From Strigamia acuminata (lineage: Eukaryota; Arthropoda; Chilopoda; Geophilomorpha; Linotaeniidae), in NCBI GenBank assembly GCA_949358305.1, contig OX442314.1, forward strand, positions 65,109,369 to 65,173,368: a stretch of DNA of 64,000 bases. The letters run 5' to 3'. Shown here one piece after another: positions 11,958 to 19,916 of the stretch. Every line of letters starts with the position of its first letter. The first letter of the stretch is position 1. The position numbers and the translations under genes are program-made. The notes beneath the pieces are model-generated. The model did not search any database. It was not told the origin of the DNA and saw nothing but the letters and a program-made list of their open reading frames with translations.

Positions 11958-11978
11958 TGGTAGCCGTGACCAGGATTC
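11958..11978 (+). other. BEL-1b primer-binding site (tRNA-His-like)
   Basis: TGGTAGCCGTGACCAGGATT starts 15 bases after the LTR. Apart from one extra A it fits the complement of an insect-type tRNA-His 3' end as I recall it (CCA, discriminator, UCACGGC acceptor strand, T-stem). BEL-2 has its site at the same 15-base spacing. Confidence 0.6.
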
Positions 11979-12510
11979 CGTCTGCTATTCGTGAGTTTTT
12001 CCAGTGCATCATCAATACGTTTCGAAATGTGTTTGGTGCGACGGAGGAACAATACGTTCGTGTTTCGTCACCCATGTCAAGAGTCAACGTTCAACGTGAC
12101 AGAAGTTACGACGGGGACTTCTTTGGCGGCGAAAACGAACAAAAGTGTGCATGCAGTTGGAGTTCAAGGTCACAACACTGGATAACACAACGCGTCGTGT
12201 TGGAAAGCGGATTCGCCCCTGGAATAATTGCATTTTACAGTGTTTTGCCTTTTGAAATTGAAATTTTGGAGATTTTGGTTATTAAGGGGAACAGTATCAA
12301 GTGTCTTTATGGGATTTTGGTAGTTGCATTTGTTGGTTTTCGGGAAAATTTTGATAAAGTGTCTATTTTACAACTTTTGAAGTGTTTTTTCATTGCATGC
12401 TTAGTTCTCCATTATAACCGCCATAAGCGGGGGAGATTAGATTTATTTCGAGTAAAACTGACTAGTTTCAAGTTGAATAAGCTGTCAGTAGAGTCAAAAT
12501 TTAATGATAG

Positions 12511-12610
12511 GAGTTATTGGCGTGTTTTGTTGCAAAACAAACCGTCAATTGTTTTCAAAAGAGTTTATTGGCGTGCTTTGTTGCAAAACAAACCGTCAAT
12601 TATTTTCAAA
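12511..12610 (+). repeat. Tandem duplication in BEL-1b leader, about 50-bp unit
   Basis: Two near-identical units, each with TATTGGCGTG, TTGCAAAACAAACCGTCAAT and TTTTCAAA, start at 12511 and 12561. Only a few substitutions separate them. Confidence 0.85.
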
Positions 12611-12725
12611 CTGTGCAGAGTAATTGTGTCACGTTTTATTTACGTACACAAAAACCGCTCAAATTTTTGGTCATCCTCGATTGGCCAAACATTTGATATT
12701 CTAAAATTCTCACGTGTCACCAAGG

Positions 12726-12862
12726 ACCGTGAAAATTGAGTGCTTTTTGGGGGATAAAATAAAAACGTTTATTCTCTTTAAAGTTAAAACAAAAACCGTG
12801 AATATTGAGATAGTTTTGGGGGATAAAATAAAAAGGTTTATTCTCTTAAAAATTAAAACAAA
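12726..12862 (+). repeat. Tandem duplication in BEL-1b leader, 69-bp unit
   Basis: Units starting ACCGTGAAAATTGAG (12726) and ACCGTGAATATTGAG (12795) both contain GGGGGATAAAATAAAAA/G and GTTTATTCTCTT. The role is unknown; the position just upstream of gag suggests a leader RNA element or a chance duplication. Confidence 0.85.
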
Positions 12863-12939
12863 GTTGAATTGTCATGCCCGTTTTTATCTGTTCTTTCCAA
12901 ATTTCACAGCCGAATTTTTTGTGAGAGAGGACAGAGAAA

Positions 12940-14091
12940 ATGGCGGAACCTACAATGAGAGATCTTCTAACTGAGGATCAAATCGAAGTGCAACAACAAC
13001 GTTGGGAATCGCAAGTCACTGCAATGAATCATTTGTTGTCTATATCGGAGAAGACAGCAGATCCAGGTGAACTGGAAGCGCTGGTGCAAACTGCGACCCC
13101 GAAAGAAACGAGAATAGTCGGTGCGCTGAATGATCTACAGGAATATTCGGACTACGGCTATTATCTAGAATGCATTGACAAGCTTGAGACTATGCAAGCA
13201 AGAGTGGATCTTCTTCGCACGAGATACGAAATTTCAAAGCAATCACTTCCAACTTTGGGAGGAAGATTAAATACGTCGACAAGCTCAAACCAGAATACAA
13301 CCTTGAACGCGACAGCAACGTTTAGAAAAAATTCGAAGCTGCCCAAACTGGATTCCGTAAAATTCGACGGAGATATTTTGAAGTACAGAACATTCAAAAG
13401 CAACTTCGAGACCTCCGTACACAAGGATCCAGACCTGAGTAACATTGAAAAACTCCAGTATTTACAAACTATGTGTACTGGAGAAGCGGCAATTCTCATC
13501 TCAACTTTTCCCCTGATCGAGGAATCCTATGACCTTGCAAGAGAAGAACTCGAAAGACATTTTGGTGATGAGGATGCACAACAAACTGCGTTAATAAAAT
13601 CAATTCGAGAATTAAAGGTGGTTTCGAGTATTTATCCAACAAAAGCGATAAAAACAAACTTGACCAAGATTTCTGCGACTATTAGACTTTTAGAGCAACT
13701 TAAAATTCCTATTCAGACTTCCGGAGCCTTCTTATTGCCAGACATAATTAGCAAGTTTCCAACTTCAATGGCATTAAGATTTTACCAGGTTCACGGAATT
13801 CAAAATAGGAACATTGTTACGTTGCTCAATTTCTTTGTGAATGAAGTTGCGATGGCCGAACGAACTGAAAGCGTTTCTGAAAAATCGAAAAAAGACAAGA
13901 ATGAAAAATCTGAAGTGGAGAAACCGAAAGTGAAAGGTTCAATGACCACGTGCGCAGCTACTCAAGACGCCAAGCAGTCTACTAGTGCCAAAACAAAGAA
14001 TGAAACGAAATCTGACAGCAAGAGTGTGCCTTCAAGGACAAGCAAGTGCATTTTTTGTGATGATGAACATTTAAACGGCTCTTGTAAAAAG
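12940..14091 (+). CDS. BEL-1b gag, N-terminal 384 codons (interrupted by Copia-A)
   Basis: Starts at an ATG in AGAAAATGGCGG and closely parallels the N-terminus of BEL-2: an acidic helical start (LLTEDQIEVQQQRWESQ), the segment KLPKLDSVKFDGDILKY and LQYLQTMCTGEAA, then a Lys/Ser-rich linker and the first zinc-knuckle-like motif CIFCDDEHLNGSC. This is a BEL/Pao Gag capsid region with the start of the nucleocapsid. The frame ends at TGA (14092-14094), which is the first codon of the inserted Copia-A LTR; the real continuation is at 58417. It would otherwise be part of a roughly 1746-aa Gag-Pol. Confidence 0.9.
14087..14091. repeat. Target-site duplication of Copia-A (AAAAG, partner 58412-58416)
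   Basis: AAAAG precedes the Copia-A LTR at 14092 and follows its other end at 58411. The intact site in BEL-1a (near 3780) has a single copy in TGTAAAAAGGATTT. This proves that 14092-58411 is one insertion event plus later nested events. Confidence 0.93.
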
Positions 14092-14511
14092 TGAAGAGTT
14101 GCAATGGCCTGTGCGCTGTCGAAATAACTCGGAAACATCATTTTGGCTGGGCGGATAAATCGGACACGCGTCCGCCATCTTTTATTACAAAAGTATGTAT
14201 CTTACATAAAAACCCGGTTCGAGGCTAATCGCCCTCGATCTCAAACACAATGAAATCATAGAACAAATCATTGTTTCAATACACTGACTTGTTCTTTACA
14301 GAAAGACAAAACTAATGGATAAAACAAACAGAACAACATAAACAATAAGTGCTCATTTGAGCAGATGACAGGTTGTGTGTGTTGTCACGTAATAAGAGTC
14401 GGTTGCGGTACAAAACCAGCATTGGGATTAAAAATCAGAATCAACCGACTGCGATACGGGACATCAACATGGCAACACACTGATTGCATTTATCCACAAT
14501 ATGCAATTCGA
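14092..14511 (-). repeat. Copia-A 3' LTR, distal 420 bp
   Basis: On the plus strand it begins TGAAGAGTTGCAATGGCC and matches 50954-51373. It is broken at 14511/14512 by BEL-2; the remaining 46 bp are at 36544-36589. AATAAA (minus) at 14181-14186 is a reasonable poly(A) signal about 95 bp before the LTR end. Confidence 0.92.
14508..14511. repeat. Target-site duplication of BEL-2 (TCGA, partner CCGA 36540-36543)
   Basis: The intact Copia-A LTR at 51370 reads GCAATCCGATAATC. The left flank here ends CAATTCGA and the right flank starts CCGATAATC, so a 4-bp duplication with one later mismatch is the simplest reading. The length fits BEL/Pao integrases. Confidence 0.7.
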
Positions 14512-15212
14512 TGTTGCGGTCAGTCAACAGGAACAGAGAAGAACTGAGATGTGGCGATTCGAAACTCCCGCCAACAAACTCAAACGATCGTATAGTGAAA
14601 TTCGTACGTGTACCGTGTGGAAATGCACTTGATTCGCCTCAAAATCTCCTGTTACATGAAGGTTTAACTGTTGGAAACACTTTTGCATGGTATCCAAAGT
14701 GCTTGCTGATCCATTGGCCAGTCTGGGAAAAATGGTTTCCTACTCAGGACACATTGGAAATGGGTCAAAAGCAGAAAATACAAGAGTTAACATTAACACG
14801 ACTATTTTAATCAAATATAAAATGGCAACTCAATAATTACACATTATAATAGGATGGCACACGCCAAACCAATTGTCGGCAAATTACAATAAAGAAATAC
14901 TCCGTTGACATGGAAACGGAGGAAATGCAATTTCAAGCAAAGACAACAAATTACGAGAAATGTACTAAAAATAATGTGTAATAACTCAAAATGAGCACAA
15001 AAAACTCAGGAATATTAAAGTCTATCGTAACAACAAAATTCGTTAATCAAAACAATGAGAAAACAGCGAAAACAGTGAACGCTAAGCAGATAATTGGGCC
15101 TAACCAATCAAAGACAAGCAAAATGACATAATCATCAAGTTTGAATTCAAAGTCACACACAAAACCAAATAAGTAAAGATTTTGCATTGAAATACACTAA
15201 AACTAAATAGTA
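14512..15212 (-). repeat. BEL-2 3' LTR, distal 701 bp
   Basis: Plus-strand start TGTTGCGGTCAGTCAACAGG matches 35070 onward. It is interrupted at 15212/15213 by Gypsy-1 and resumes at 28080. In the intact copy the junction reads AAATAGTACAAACACC at about 35764-35779. Confidence 0.93.
15209..15212. repeat. Target-site duplication of Gypsy-1 (AGTA, partner 28076-28079)
   Basis: AGTA occurs once in the intact BEL-2 LTR (AAATAGTACAAAC) and flanks Gypsy-1 on both sides here. Confidence 0.9.
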
Positions 15213-16033
15213 TGTCGCGTCCTACTTGGTATAGGTTTAAATAGCGCTAACGTGTAATACTTTACCTGTGATCAATTATGTAAATACCCAAATGAATACC
15301 AAATGTATGTAAATAAACAGGTAATTTATTCACCAGGCTTTATGCCTTTAAAATACACTCAGTAATAATTCTAGAGTCGACGTGGTCAGCGTCGAACAAA
15401 GGATTTCTCAAGATGGCGTCGTCGATTCCGCGTGGTCGGCGGAACAAAGGCGGCGTCTCGAGTTGTCGTTAATTCGTCACGGATTCGTCTTCACGGACGC
15501 GGTGGAATGCTCTTTCGAGTCTTCTATCCGTGCCTGTTGTCTAGGGTTTGTTTAGCGTCGCAGAGGCCTCGTCTAGGAACTTTGGGGTTCCCTACAAAGC
15601 ACTCGGACACTTACTTCGGCGAATAATCGTCTGGGCGATTATTCTGGGTGATTTCACAAGGGCTATTCTCGTGCTTTCGCAGGAATAGCTCGCAAGTGAC
15701 TTCGTGAGAGTTACAGTTTGCACTTTACTCAGCGATCCTCGATCAATCCTAACTTGTAGTTGAAGTTGGCCTGACGGTGAGGTAGTTGCTGTGTTCTTGG
15801 TGTCGTTTGTGTAAGTTCTGACTTTAGGCGGGAAACACAGCCTTTTATGCAGTGGGGTGAAGGGCCGGCGATCAACCAATGGGGGCTGACCATCAGCCGC
15901 TTCCTCCCCCTCGGGGCACACACCTGCCATGGGGAGGTGGAGCCAACTCGGGGGGGGAACGACTCTTCAATCACAGTGACTCAGAGGACAAGCATCCGCC
16001 CTGGGGGGACACTTATCCAACTGGGTCACCACA
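15213..16033 (-). repeat. Gypsy-1 3' LTR (821 bp)
   Basis: Plus-strand ends TGTCGCGTCC and GGTCACCACA; in element sense TGTGGTGACC to GGACGCGACA. It has the same length and sequence as 27255-28075 where compared. In element sense a TATA-like GCATAAAAGG lies at 15850-15841 and AATAAA at 15330-15325, about 110 bp before the LTR end, a sensible U3-R-U5 order. Confidence 0.94.
15841..15850 (-). promoter_or_regulatory. Candidate LTR TATA box (Gypsy-1)
   Basis: Minus-strand GCATAAAAGG about 185 bp into the LTR, with a copy at the same offset in the 5' LTR (27883-27892). It is upstream of the candidate poly(A) signal. This is a sequence match only. Confidence 0.35.
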
Positions 16034-16048
16034 CGTCCCTCCTCCAGC
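16034..16048 (-). other. Gypsy-1 polypurine tract
   Basis: Element-sense GCTGGAGGAGGGACG lies immediately before the 3' LTR, the expected place and composition for the plus-strand primer. Confidence 0.75.
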
Positions 16049-16077
16049 TTCGATCTCGGATCGGAGCGATCTCAATT

Positions 16078-18864
16078 TTATCGCTCTCCTCTGCGAAGAG
16101 CCGGCAGCACTCCTCTGCATGGGCGGAGGATCACTGGTGGCACTGCCGGGGGCGGCGGTGGTAAATCCGGGGGCAGAGAGGTTGTCAGATCCGCAGGATT
16201 CTGTCGCTCGTTGATGAAGTACTGCGGGTGACCGCCGACCGGCTCGCCAATCAGTCCCGTACGTTCGTGGATCCAAATCCGGGTGGATGCCGGGAATCGG
16301 TCGGGAACGAGCCGGATCCTTCGCGACTCGGCGCTCGATCCGGGTTTCCGGTGGGCTCGCAAGATTCGGCGATGGAAGACGGCGTCCATGGTAGATCGGG
16401 CCTCTCTGTTCAGCCATTTGAGGACCGACTCGCCGTGATCATCGGAGTCAATGATGCGTTGTCGCGTGAACTCCGACATCTGAAGGAAGGGGTATTCCAC
16501 TCCCAGCCTCAAATAAAGCTGCGCTGCTGGGGGCGGCGGAGGCGATGGAGGAAGGGGAATCTCCATTGGACTCTCCAACGGTGGCGTAGCCGGCTCTGTT
16601 GTAAGAGCGGCCAGCTCTGCCGCTGGTGGCGAAGGAGAGGGCAGCGGAGGAGTTCGCGGTCCTCGGTTGGAGCGCTTCGGAATCAATTTGGGTCGATTCG
16701 CATACCGCTTCTCCTTTGGGAATACCGGCTTTGGGGTCGGTATGTATGGTTGGACCGCCGCCTCTGGGGGGGCGGTCTCGATGGCCTGTGGGAGGCTCGC
16801 TGTCGTTCCCGGTATCTCCGGAGCCTCCCGAATTGTTCGCAACAAGGAAGGGTGGACTCCGGGGTTCTGGTAGCGGAATGCCAACGAACGCATCTTCGAA
16901 AACTGCAGGCCTGGGTTCTCCGTATTCCTGGCCAGGTCGAAGCGCAGCGAGGCGGGCTCAGGAGTCCATCCGGCCCATACCTGGTACAACGCCCGAGGAA
17001 GGTGAACTCCCTCACGGTCGACGATTGTCCAGGCCGCCATAGCCTGCCGACTGTCCAAGAAGACGCCCAGGGACAGCAGCTGGGCCATGACGTTCGTCAC
17101 TGCCAAATTCAAACTGCTCCGATGGCAGGGGTGAGCGCGGTCCGGATTGCCACTGAATTGTTGTGACAGCGTCCGCATCTGTTCGATCGCCCAATTGATG
17201 TGGTGGGTTTGGGCGGCGTCGGCCTGTCGTATGGCCAACTCGGCAATCGCGGGGTTCTCGTATTCGGCCAGATATTCTTGTAGCTCGCTGAGTGGGGGAT
17301 AGGCCGCTTCACGCCGGCATCGAGCGTCCATCTCTCGCTGGGCGTACCATTCGGCGTTGCGATAAGGTCGACACACTCGTGGCGTTGGGGGTGACGGTGG
17401 ACGGCCCAGCCCGGGTAGATTATCGTATCTGACCCGCTTCGGAGCTGGATCCCCCACCGGAATCATCCGGGGAGGGGTCCAAGCGGTCACGGCTGGGTTT
17501 GTACCCTCGAGGAGTGGCGGCCATCGCGATTGCACTTGTGGGGGCACAAGCGCGGTGGGCACAGCCGGTGTTGAGCCCGACGGCCGGTTGGCCGCGTATC
17601 CTCGGAAGGCGTTCTTCAATGCTACGGCCAGATCCTGTTTTGTAACCGGCCCATCTTTGTCCGACTCATCTGGGGACATTTGCTCTTCCGTCAACTCTCC
17701 CAAATCAATCTCTGCTTGGCGCCTGGACGGTCCAGCCGTGGGTCCGAGACTCTGGGGTTCGGACCGTTTCGCGGCGGCCATCTCTCGCTCCTTCTCTAAT
17801 CCCTTAGCTATCAGGGATTGTGCTCGCAACTTCTGACGTACTTTGCGCTTTCGATTCCTCCGGGTGCTGGCTGCGACGGATCTTCGTTGGGCCGTCCTCT
17901 GGGGGACGTCCGTCGGAGAATTCGGTCTCTGGTGTGATGAGACGGTTCGTCGCGACGAGGATTGATCTGACGACTGTGTGGTAATCGCCATGAACAACGA
18001 GGATCTTTTCTTTCCTCGATCTTGGTGTGTCTCGGTCCTCGCAGCCCAGTGGGCGGAAGATTCGACTGTTCGCTCAGCCCGCGCGTCGTCTGGCGAGGCA
18101 GGCTCGAGCGTTACTACTCGGCGACACTCCGAGCGCACGACAACTCGAGTTCGGGAACTGGAGCTGCTCGAGCGGCTGCGGTAGTCGCGGCTCGTTGACG
18201 GGCCGGCCTCTATTGGGGAGACGGCCTGTCTTCTTCGTGCGGGTCCGCGTGGGGCGGACTCCGCCGGACGCTTCGATCTTCTGTGATGGCGGCGACTTCC
18301 CAGGATACCAGCGTGGTATAACTGCCACATCTCAGACTGCGTGGCCGTAAAATTCGCCGGCGGTATCCATCTGGGTGTCAGATGATCTTCTTCGATGTCG
18401 CGAAGCCATCTACGGATTTCTTCGGGGGAGAAACCGTTTCTCTCGAGAACTCGGGTTACTCCGTGAGTCTCGGTGCGCTTTAAGCGTTTGATCTCGTCGT
18501 CCACTATTCTCTGGCGGGCTGCCAAGGTCGGGGCCTCGCTCCACCTATGGGAGGTGTGCAGCTCGGCCACCGTGCCTGGGTAAGCCTCTTCCAGGTACCC
18601 GGAGTAAACGGGGCTCGGCGGATCCGCATCGGGTGGGATCCGCGGCCCCACTCGCTCCCTCATCTCCTTCGTCATGCACTCGACCAGCGTTTTTGATCGC
18701 TCGAATTTTTCCTCGAGGGTCCTGGAATACATCAATCGGATTTTCCAGGCGCTGGTCTCTGCAGGATAGGCCTGCCGCAGGTAAATCGGCAGGGCTCCGC
18801 GAAAGATGTTGTTGGCGGTTGACGCCGTCGGAGGCAGGGCGTCCCACGATTCTAGCGGGTCGAC
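16078..18864 (-). CDS. Gypsy-1 third gene, exon 2 (928 codons), function unknown
   Basis: An open frame of 886 codons (885 aa plus stop) from the TTG at 18735 extends upstream without a stop to an AG acceptor (CAG/GTCGAC at 18865/18864), where it joins exon 1 in phase. The product is rich in Pro, Arg and Ser. Counting from 18735: a helical N-terminal part (1-160), a basic Ser/Arg region with a strong nuclear-localisation-like cluster RRNRKRKVRQKLR (about 292-304), an apparently folded middle (about 430-620) and Pro-rich linkers near the C-terminus. There is no signal peptide, no hydrophobic membrane segment and no Cys pattern, so it is not an envelope protein. I do not recognise the family. 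It ends 44 bp before the 3' LTR. Nuclear or nucleic-acid-binding roles are guesses from composition. Confidence 0.75.
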   Translation of the reverse strand, partial: VDPLESWDALPPTASTANNIFRGALPIYLRQAYPAETSAWKIRLMYSRTLEEKFERSKTLVECMTKEMRERVGPRIPPDADPPSPVYSGYLEEAYPGTVAELHTSHRWSEAPTLAARQRIVDDEIKRLKRTETHGVTRVLERNGFSPEEIRRWLRDIEEDHLTPRWIPPANFTATQSEMWQLYHAGILGSRRHHRRSKRPAESAPRGPARRRQAVSPIEAGPSTSRDYRSRSSSSSSRTRVVVRSECRRVVTLEPASPDDARAERTVESSAHWAARTETHQDRGKKRSSLFMAITTQSSDQSSSRRTVSSHQRPNSPTDVPQRTAQRRSVAASTRRNRKRKVRQKLRAQSLIAKGLEKEREMAAAKRSEPQSLGPTAGPSRRQAEIDLGELTEEQMSPDESDKDGPVTKQDLAVALKNAFRGYAANRPSGSTPAVPTALVPPQVQSRWPPLLEGTNPAVTAWTPPRMIPVGDPAPKRVRYDNLPGLGRPPSPPTPRVCRPYRNAEWYAQREMDARCRREAAYPPLSELQEYLAEYENPAIAELAIRQADAAQTHHINWAIEQMRTLSQQFSGNPDRAHPCHRSSLNLAVTNVMAQLLSLGVFLDSRQAMAAWTIVDREGVHLPRALYQVWAGWTPEPASLRFDLARNTENPGLQFSKMRSLAFRYQNPGVHPSLLRTIREAPEIPGTTASLPQAIETAPPEAAVQPYIPTPKPVFPKEKRYANRPKLIPKRSNRGPRTPPLPSPSPPAAELAALTTEPATPPLESPMEIPLPPSPPPPPAAQLYLRLGVEYPFLQMSEFTRQRIIDSDDHGESVLKWLNREARSTMDAVFHRRILRAHRKPGSSAESRRIRLVPDRFPASTRIWIHERTGLIGEPVGGHPQYFINERQNPADLTTSLPPDLPPPPPAVPPVILRPCRGVLPALRRGER

Positions 18865-19425
18865 CTGAATAATTTTAGATCACAAGATTAATATAATAAA
18901 TCCCAGTTAACGATGGGGATCAGAAATATGCTCAAGATCGACGGTGGCAGCAACTCCTTTCTTTTGTTGCGGCCGTCGGTCTTATTTTCTTGTTTCGCAG
19001 TTCTGCGATGATCTCCGCCGTCGTAGCGCTGATCCAACACTACTTTTGAACTCAGGTGATCCGCTTTTTTGGAAGGGGTCGCAGGCAAAACCGATCGTTA
19101 AATTTTAATTTCTTACGTTAAACTTTTTTATTTTAACTCTAATCGTATTTTAATTTATTACGATGTTTAAATTTAAAAGAAAGAAAACCTTTAGTTTTGG
19201 TTTTGGTTTGCCACGACGCCATTCCGCGAACACTTCCTTTGTTCTAGTTTTTTGGCGGCCTTGACTCCGAGGTGAATCTGGGTCCACTCTCGGGTTTTTA
19301 GCCAGCCTTAAATCAACAATAAAACAGAAAGAAATATATCAGTCACAAGTCACGCTCCAATCTGGGTTGGATGCAACAGATTCAAAGAATTATGTGATTT
19401 CTCTGGGGAAATCACACTAATTTAC
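18865..19425 (-). other. Predicted intron in Gypsy-1 third gene (561 bp)
   Basis: Minus-strand donor CAG/GTAAAT at 19426/19425 and acceptor TTATTCAG/GTCGAC at 18865/18864. Both exon frames are open to the splice points and the junction is phase 0. The exon-2 frame is closed by a TGA shortly upstream of the acceptor, and intron retention would terminate translation. The polypyrimidine tract is weak. No other coding sequence is seen in the interval. Confidence 0.65.
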
Positions 19426-19542
19426 CTGCAACGGCGGTTGTTCGTCCCAATTCTCATCGTCTTCTGCATTTACGATTAGGCCGTCGCTCTCGTCTCTCGA
19501 CGATGCGCTCGGCTCTAATCGTGGGTTGCGTCGATCGGCCAT
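19426..19542 (-). CDS. Gypsy-1 third gene, exon 1 (39 codons)
   Basis: Starts ATG at 19542-19540 in GAAATGG context and encodes a short acidic peptide (MADRRNPRLEPSAS, then Asp/Glu-rich, ending EQPPLQ) up to the donor site. It lies 374 bp downstream of the pol stop. The evidence is the in-phase join to exon 2 with consensus splice bases. How this exon is reached (a further leader exon spliced from the 5' end, or an internal promoter) is not visible. Confidence 0.6.
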
Positions 19543-19916
19543 TTCAATAAATGAAGTTTTGTTTGAGAGGTCTTTGTCTTTCTCTTTGGGGGAGAAGCAA
19601 AAACACGTCTCGTCGTGTTAAAAACAGTCGGAAACTGGGCCTATCGACGCTGAGAATTGTGGGTCTCGAACGCGTCTCGTATTTTGCGAGATCCGCCGTG
19701 CTGGCAATGACGCTACGGGGTCGACCGCGTGGTTTCGTTGTCACGTGGTCGCCCGCTACGTCATAACTTCTCGTCTGTTAGTGGTGACTGCGACAATTCG
19801 TTGCGAAGTTTGGACTTAGCCAAATTTTCGCGTCTCAACATGTGCAGCAGCTCTCGTAAGTAAATCTTTTTATTTTACAAGGCCTCCGCTCCATGTTATC
19901 ACATTTTCTTTTATTT
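19543..19916 (-). other. Non-coding spacer between Gypsy-1 pol and third gene
   Basis: A 374-bp stretch with no convincing gene. It could hold the promoter or an upstream acceptor for the third-gene transcript, but no decisive motif is seen. Confidence 0.5.

Larger units (their letters stand above)
11943..12939 (+). other. BEL-1b untranslated leader
   Basis: About 1 kb between the 5' LTR and the gag ATG, containing the primer-binding site and two tandem duplications (12511-12610 and 12726-12862). The first 70 bases after the primer site resemble the BEL-2 leader. An open frame running from inside the LTR to 12739 has no support as a protein. Confidence 0.75.

Noticed and set aside
11958-11978. 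tRNA gene fragments at the primer sites
   Set aside because: Only 12-25 bases match and the sites lie exactly inside 5' LTRs. No cloverleaf can be formed.
11741-12739. 332-codon open frame from the BEL-1b LTR into the leader
   Set aside because: It crosses the LTR end and the primer-binding site and both tandem repeats, and matches no retroelement domain. The counterpart frame in the BEL-1a LTR stops after 68 codons. Chance frame.
14484-14810. 108-codon frame at the start of the BEL-2 LTR (also at 35045-35368)
   Set aside because: It is present twice only because the LTR is duplicated; the upstream parts differ, and it is antisense to the element.
16228-17166. 312-codon plus-strand frame opposite the third gene
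   Set aside because: Antisense shadow of a GC-rich coding exon; no domain and no independent support.
16078-18864. Gypsy-1 third gene as a retroviral-type envelope
   Set aside because: No signal peptide, no fusion peptide, no transmembrane segment and no furin-type site in a plausible setting. The composition is Pro/Arg/Ser-rich throughout.
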